32,987 bases of DNA from NCBI GenBank assembly GCA_000969725.1, contig JXSR01S044536.1; one strand, 5' to 3'. A program made the translations under genes and the position numbers. The notes under the pieces are model-generated. The model was not told the DNA's origin, ran no database searches, and saw only the letters and a list, made by a program, of their open reading frames with translations. This document shows, one piece after another, positions 28,659 to 32,987 of the stretch. This DNA comes from Ophiothrix spiculata (Eukaryota; Echinodermata; Ophiuroidea; Amphilepidida; Ophiotrichidae). Within the stretch, counting starts at the first letter, position 1, and each line of letters starts with the position of its first letter.

Positions 28659-29120
28659 ACTATACTGCCCTACCATGACAAAAGGAAGTAAGTGACATTT
28701 TTTACGAAATGCTGTTTTATACTTAATATCAACCTACATGCAAATATCTTCCCGCCAAATATAAATAGAAGTCAGTTAAGTCACCAGAAAGTCAACAATT
28801 TACATGTTGGAAACTTACTTCCTTATTTTGTACATGAAAAGTATAGGACATATTACAATTTTCATGAATAAACCACCACAAAAGGAAGTAAGATACATGC
28901 TCATTGATTGATTTTATTGATTTATTGGTCATTGATTAACCTTAATCTGACTCAATTGTCTTTGTCTTACAGCATATGCTATTATAATTCTCTAAGAATG
29001 AAATTAACCTTGGTAATTAATCAAATTTGAATAAAACTAATTGAAATTGTGTTTTTCACTAATAACTCAAAAGTTTAAAAAAGTGACTTACTCCCTTTTG
29101 TCGTGGTAGGGCAGTATAGT
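28659..29120. mobile_element. TIR MITE, ACTATACTGCCCTACCATGA family
   Basis: Terminal arms of about 37 bp: ACTATACTGCCCTACCATGA then CAAAAGGAAGTAAGTGAC, and their complement. AAAGGAAGTAAG recurs inside in both orientations (near 28815 and 28880). 462 bp. Confidence 0.85.
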
Positions 29121-29160
29121 TTGACTAGTCTCTTTTCCATGAACGTATGTTACTACATTA

Positions 29161-29915
29161 ATTAAAGAACTTGAATTGGACATGTTGTCATCAAGACGCA
29201 AAATTGCAAGATTGAACATTCTATCCAAGGCCATAGGGGGACACCTCGCGCTGCCTGTCCATAGCTATTTGCACCTGGTCCAGAGGCAAACCAGAAGATC
29301 TTCGCACAACAGATCATATGTGTGGTGCTCTGGCATAATGAGCGGAAAGTCGCGATTGAAGATTTTGAATAAATGGCTGCTAAAGTAAAAATATGGTGAA
29401 AAGATCATAATTCGTTTTTTGACATAAAACACATTAATGTATAGGTTTTAATATAAACCTGACGTTTTGAAGGTCAATTATGCCGGGAAGTGCAATTATT
29501 CACGGGTTATTGATTGCGTTTTGTTATTATACACTATAGTAATCAGTAACTTTAGAATCGATTTGCGACAATTTGTTACTGCCAGATTTTGAGTGGACTG
29601 TCTTGTATTTCGATCTCTAAATGAAAATTGTAAAAAGAAAGTATGGCATATTACATATCATTCGAAAGCTGAGGTTATAGAGAATTAGAATATGTCATAA
29701 ACTCAACTTTGAAAATCGCGACTTTCCGCTCATTTTGCCAGAGCACCACACATATATTGAACACCACGCACGCATTGATGCGTATAAATGTCCCTAGAAC
29801 AGTTAGAGAGTGGAATAACATACCACGAGGTATTGCTTCTATAACTGAACCAAGTGCATTCAAATCAGCAATAACGAAATATATTCAAGCACAAGACTCT
29901 AAAGTAATGGACTAA
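29161..29915 (+). pseudogene. Non-LTR retrotransposon reverse-transcriptase C-terminus, interrupted
   Basis: The first piece (29161-29388) reads LELDMLSSRRKIARLNILSK and HLALPVHSYLHL...RQTRRSSHNRSY. The second (29778-29915) reads NVPRTVREWNNIPRG and SAFKSAITKYIQ before TAA. This is the usual tail of CR1/L2/RTE-like ORF2 proteins (LE-RR---RL...TR-S...PRTI-WN-LP...FK). The intervening DNA includes a dispersed repeat. A dead 3' fragment. Confidence 0.75.
29464..29757 (+). repeat. Dispersed ~295-bp repeat, copy 2
   Basis: Second copy of the repeat at 5365. It lies between two pieces of a reverse-transcriptase C-terminus, so it appears inserted into that retrotransposon. Confidence 0.7.
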
Positions 29916-29999
29916 AGTAAAAAAGCATCGCACACCAACCCTGCTTGGTTAGTTCTACTATTGGAATGTTGAGCAGTATCAGCAAGAAAGAAAGAAAGA

Positions 30000-30640
30000 C
30001 TGGCTGTTTATTGTCCAAAATAAAAACATAGAAGTAAAACCCGCGGACAGATGGCTCCTATTTGATATCCCATCATAAACCTTTCGGCCTCACTATAGTC
30101 TGAAGTGCCTAATATAAAGAAAGGGGAGAAGAGAAGGGGGTAGGGCTCTTGGAAAACTTTAGGAGATCATATAGGGCTAGAATGCAGCTAGGAGAGTCAA
30201 AATGTTTAATAGGCTGAGGTTTTTTATTTTCAAATAACAGTCCAACATAACTTCACCCTAAACTTAAGGCCTACATTTGACATAAGAGTCTATCTGCTCT
30301 TGACAGAAAATGAGCAAAAAAAAACGAGTTCAGGGATGAGAATGGGTAATTGTCAAAAAAGAGGAAAAAATGGGCTGAAAATGAATAAAAAAGCTAAAAT
30401 TTTAGCATATGAACATGATCAAAAAAGAGGAAATCAGCTGAAAAGAGGAACTTTCTCATCCCTGCGAGTTACAAGGCAGGGATTCATTCGTTGCTATCTA
30501 AATTTCAGGGGCAATGAGTGAAACATCATGTAAGTCTCCTTTTCATAAGACTTCCAAAAAAAAAAAAATAACTGTGACTCTGGAGGAGTGAAACATCAGG
30601 TAAGACTTCAAAAAAGGCCCACGTTGACACTCGGAAGGAT
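30000..30640. other. Degenerate repeats in the upstream flank
   Basis: GAGTGAAACATCA.GTAAG occurs at 30517 and 30586. A stretch of iterated AAAAAGAGGAAA and GGGCTGAAAATGAATAAA (30350-30440) resembles 11475-11500. No gene seen. Confidence 0.4.
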
Positions 30641-30645
30641 GACAA

Positions 30646-30669
30646 AGTTTAGTTTAGTTTAGTTTATTT
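30646..30669. repeat. (TTTAG)n microsatellite
   Basis: Consecutive GTTTA units. The following segment to about 30815 has facing TTGCACA/TGTGCAA motifs. Confidence 0.7.
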
Positions 30670-30819
30670 GTTTTTCTCTCTCAAGTTGCACAGTATTGAC
30701 AATGTTTTTAATATTGCCCAATGTTTCACAAATTTTCCCAAGGTTGCACAAAGATGTTGTGCAATCTTCAGTTACATTGTGTAACTTTCTATAGTTTTGT
30801 GTGACTTTGCGCAACATCC

Positions 30820-31100
30820 CAGCAAACACATAACGTTTCCAAAACGTTTTGGAAAGGTTCTTAATTGGTTACAGTTTTTTTTTAATCAAACCTTTTTGAA
30901 ACCGTTTTGAAACGTTTTGAATTTGTTATACGATAACTTTGATTTAAAATTTAAAAAAAAAACCCATTTTAGAAACGTTTTTAAAAAAAACGAGAGAAAA
31001 CCATTCTTAAAGTATGGATCTGAAAGGTTTTTCTTACATAAATCAAACTACATTTGTATTTTAAACATATATGGTTATGTTTAAACGTTTTTTGGCAAAA
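30820..31100. repeat. Iterated AAACGTTTT palindromes
   Basis: Many variants of AAAACGTTTT and GAAACGTTTTGAA occur in about 280 bp, each self-complementary. Spacing is irregular, so this is a degenerate satellite rather than a clean tandem array. Confidence 0.6.
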
Positions 31101-31456
31101 AAACCCCCTCCACACTTTCACGATTTTTGTCTATAAATCAAATGTTTCCTACAGTTCAGTTAAATGAAATCTTTCGTTTTGTTGCATCATTATGGTACCG
31201 TACCCCCAACACTAATAAACTCATGCGGCCTCTGTATGGTCTTTAAAAAATTACATCACCACCAGGGAGTTTACAATAATTTGGGATGTGTCAGTTTTAT
31301 GTTAAATAGGAGGTTCCCAACAGTTAAATTCTGCAAGGAAAATTACAGTGGAAAATTTAGCTACCTGATGCAAATAATGTTGAGTTGGGGTAATATGATA
31401 CTGCTCTTGAAACCTGCAAGCTTGAACTCTAATCTACCAGGAGAATTGCACATTGT

Positions 31457-31830
31457 TTGTCTTTTGCTCGTGCTCTTTTAACATCAGAGCGAACCAACAT
31501 GTTGTTCCCTTCTCATAGAAAAGAGATTCATGGTAAAGAGCTGAGAAACAGTAACAACATCACCCAACTTATTGCGCGCACAAAAAGCTTCTCTGACAGC
31601 CCCATCCCATACTATATAGGCTTGCTCAATTCAACATAGCATGTCTTGCTTCCTTTGTCGCATGTTTCTCAGCTGTTTGCCACATATTGCTGCTTTTTTG
31701 TCATGTTTGCTTGTATATCATGTTATTTATATGCTGTTTGTTCTTGAATTTTTGAGCTCACTGTATTATGCAATTCGGCCATTGGCCCCGATACAATCAG
31801 TCTTAATAAACCCAAACCTAACCTAAACCT
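31457..31830 (+). pseudogene. Non-LTR retrotransposon 3' end with CCTAAA-like tail
   Basis: The frame ending TAG at 31637-31639 reads LTSERTNMLFPSHRKEIHGK and then TKSFSDSPIPYYIGLLNS. That is a typical reverse-transcriptase C-terminal tail, SF--S-IP--I-LLN. A 3' UTR and a simple tail (CCTAACCTAAACC) follow at 31808-31830. Only the 3' end is present. Confidence 0.6.
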
Positions 31831-31839
31831 ATAATATGT

Positions 31840-32987
31840 CTAGTTAAAATGTAGAAAAATGAGTATGTAAAAGGGCCAATATTTTATGATCAAACATGGT
31901 TATTAGAATTTAGATGTATCAACAAGAAGAAGTTACCATTGCTAATGATCCCTGGCATATGAGTAATTGTCAATGTTAAGTTTGACCCGTGACACAGCCG
32001 AGAGGCCTCGTTTTTTTGAGAAAAGTGAGAAAATGTGTCATTTTCTAATTATTGTCGGGGCCCTGACAGTGACAGTTATTACAACACAGCAGCCTATGTA
32101 TGGAGATGTTAAAATGCTGAAAAGCTTGTACAAGTTGTAACTTGGAAACGAATTGTCGGAATCGTGTGCACCTGATCATGTGTCGAAAATTTCAGTATAT
32201 ATTTATTATGTACTCTTCGTCTTATTTAGCTAGAAAACAGGCGAGGTTTTTGTCACTTCAAAATCATGAATTGCATCTTTAATCACCCTCTTCATGCTAG
32301 GCCTAGGCTTAATTAGGCTAAGATATTCATGGCCCAAATATTCCAGCAATAAAATTGATGTATCTCTGCAACCACAAGTCTAAAAGAGCTTAAAGGGACT
32401 AGCCTAGATTCCAACTAGGATTAAAAACTTGTGAAATACTCTGAATATAGCTATTTAAAAAGTATAGTAAAATCCAAAAAACTGCAAAAATTTACATACA
32501 AATAGCTCAAACTGAGAGAGAACTAATTTGCAATATATCATTCTTTGATGGTGGTGTGAATATCCTGTGTTTCCTAAATCCTTAAATTTGTTCTTCAAAT
32601 GGATTTACCACATAAAAGATCAAACAAAGCTCCTAGATATTATTTAATACATATTAAAAGAGAAACAATTTCATCAAAAATAATTTTTTTGGCCATCACA
32701 GGTGTAGAAACAAGATTTTTTCAAACTAGAAACACTTTTTTTCACATCACCTTTTTTTGCCGGCGAAAAAATTTAAAGTAGGTAAAGAATTGCAATTGTC
32801 TCCAATATTCCTCAAAATCAAGGAAAACTACTTGTCATTGCTTGTAGGTTATATATGTGATGGCTCACCCCGAAAGGGGACTTTGAAGATGATATCAATT
32901 TTGATTTTTTAATTTCATCTGTTGCAGCATTTTTCAAGCTTTAAAATGACACCTTACTTGTTGAAATTGATCAAGGCGATCAAATTT
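31840..32987. other. Upstream flank, no recognised gene
   Basis: AT-rich. Small features only: the hairpin CCCCGAAAGGGG (32868-32879) and AGCTTTAAAATGACACCTTA (32938-32957), which matches the inverse of part of the MITE at 867. Another MITE copy may therefore begin here and continue right of the window. Confidence 0.35.

Noticed and set aside
31808..31830. A telomere-like CCTAACCTAAACC stretch
   Set aside because: It is short and placed exactly at the 3' end of a non-LTR retrotransposon fragment, so it is best read as that element's simple tail.

Overview
The window is eukaryotic, AT-rich and intron-rich. It looks like a marine invertebrate deuterostome, probably an echinoderm or hemichordate. 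That placement is inferred from the repeat population: many short inverted-repeat elements, tRNA-derived SINEs, a foldback element of the type known from sea urchins, and Penelope-like and non-LTR retrotransposon remnants. The exact species cannot be read from the sequence.

One gene occupies most of the window. It is on the minus strand and encodes an SFI1-type centrin-binding repeat protein. Following splice sites and phases from the start codon at 27468, I could chain 21 coding exons down to 560. The chain is 2301 nt, or 767 codons, with no stop and every junction in phase. The gene leaves the window at its left edge, so the C-terminus is missing. About 19-20 SFI1 repeats are visible, each with an A..H....LL...F..W-like core. 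Residue order follows the vertebrate SFI1 N-terminal half as I remember it. Residue numbers below refer to this conceptual chain.

The introns hold almost everything else. Intron 6 carries an approximately 80-bp minisatellite of about 20 units plus the exon, which is an amplified copy of exon 6 together with its splice donor. Exon 15 is present twice in an exact 140-bp tandem duplication. Intron 8 (5.65 kb) holds a 495-bp assembly gap, a Penelope-like GIY-YIG fragment inside a large hairpin, a hAT-type MITE with a perfect 8-bp target duplication, and a possible small nested gene on the plus strand with its own promoter-like motifs. Intron 2 holds a foldback element. Several elements lie within about 10-60 bp of SFI1 splice sites.

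Right of about 27540 lies the upstream flank of SFI1. It holds MITEs, two truncated non-LTR retrotransposon 3' ends (29161-29915 and 31457-31830) and simple or degenerate repeats. I could not recognise a second conventional host gene.
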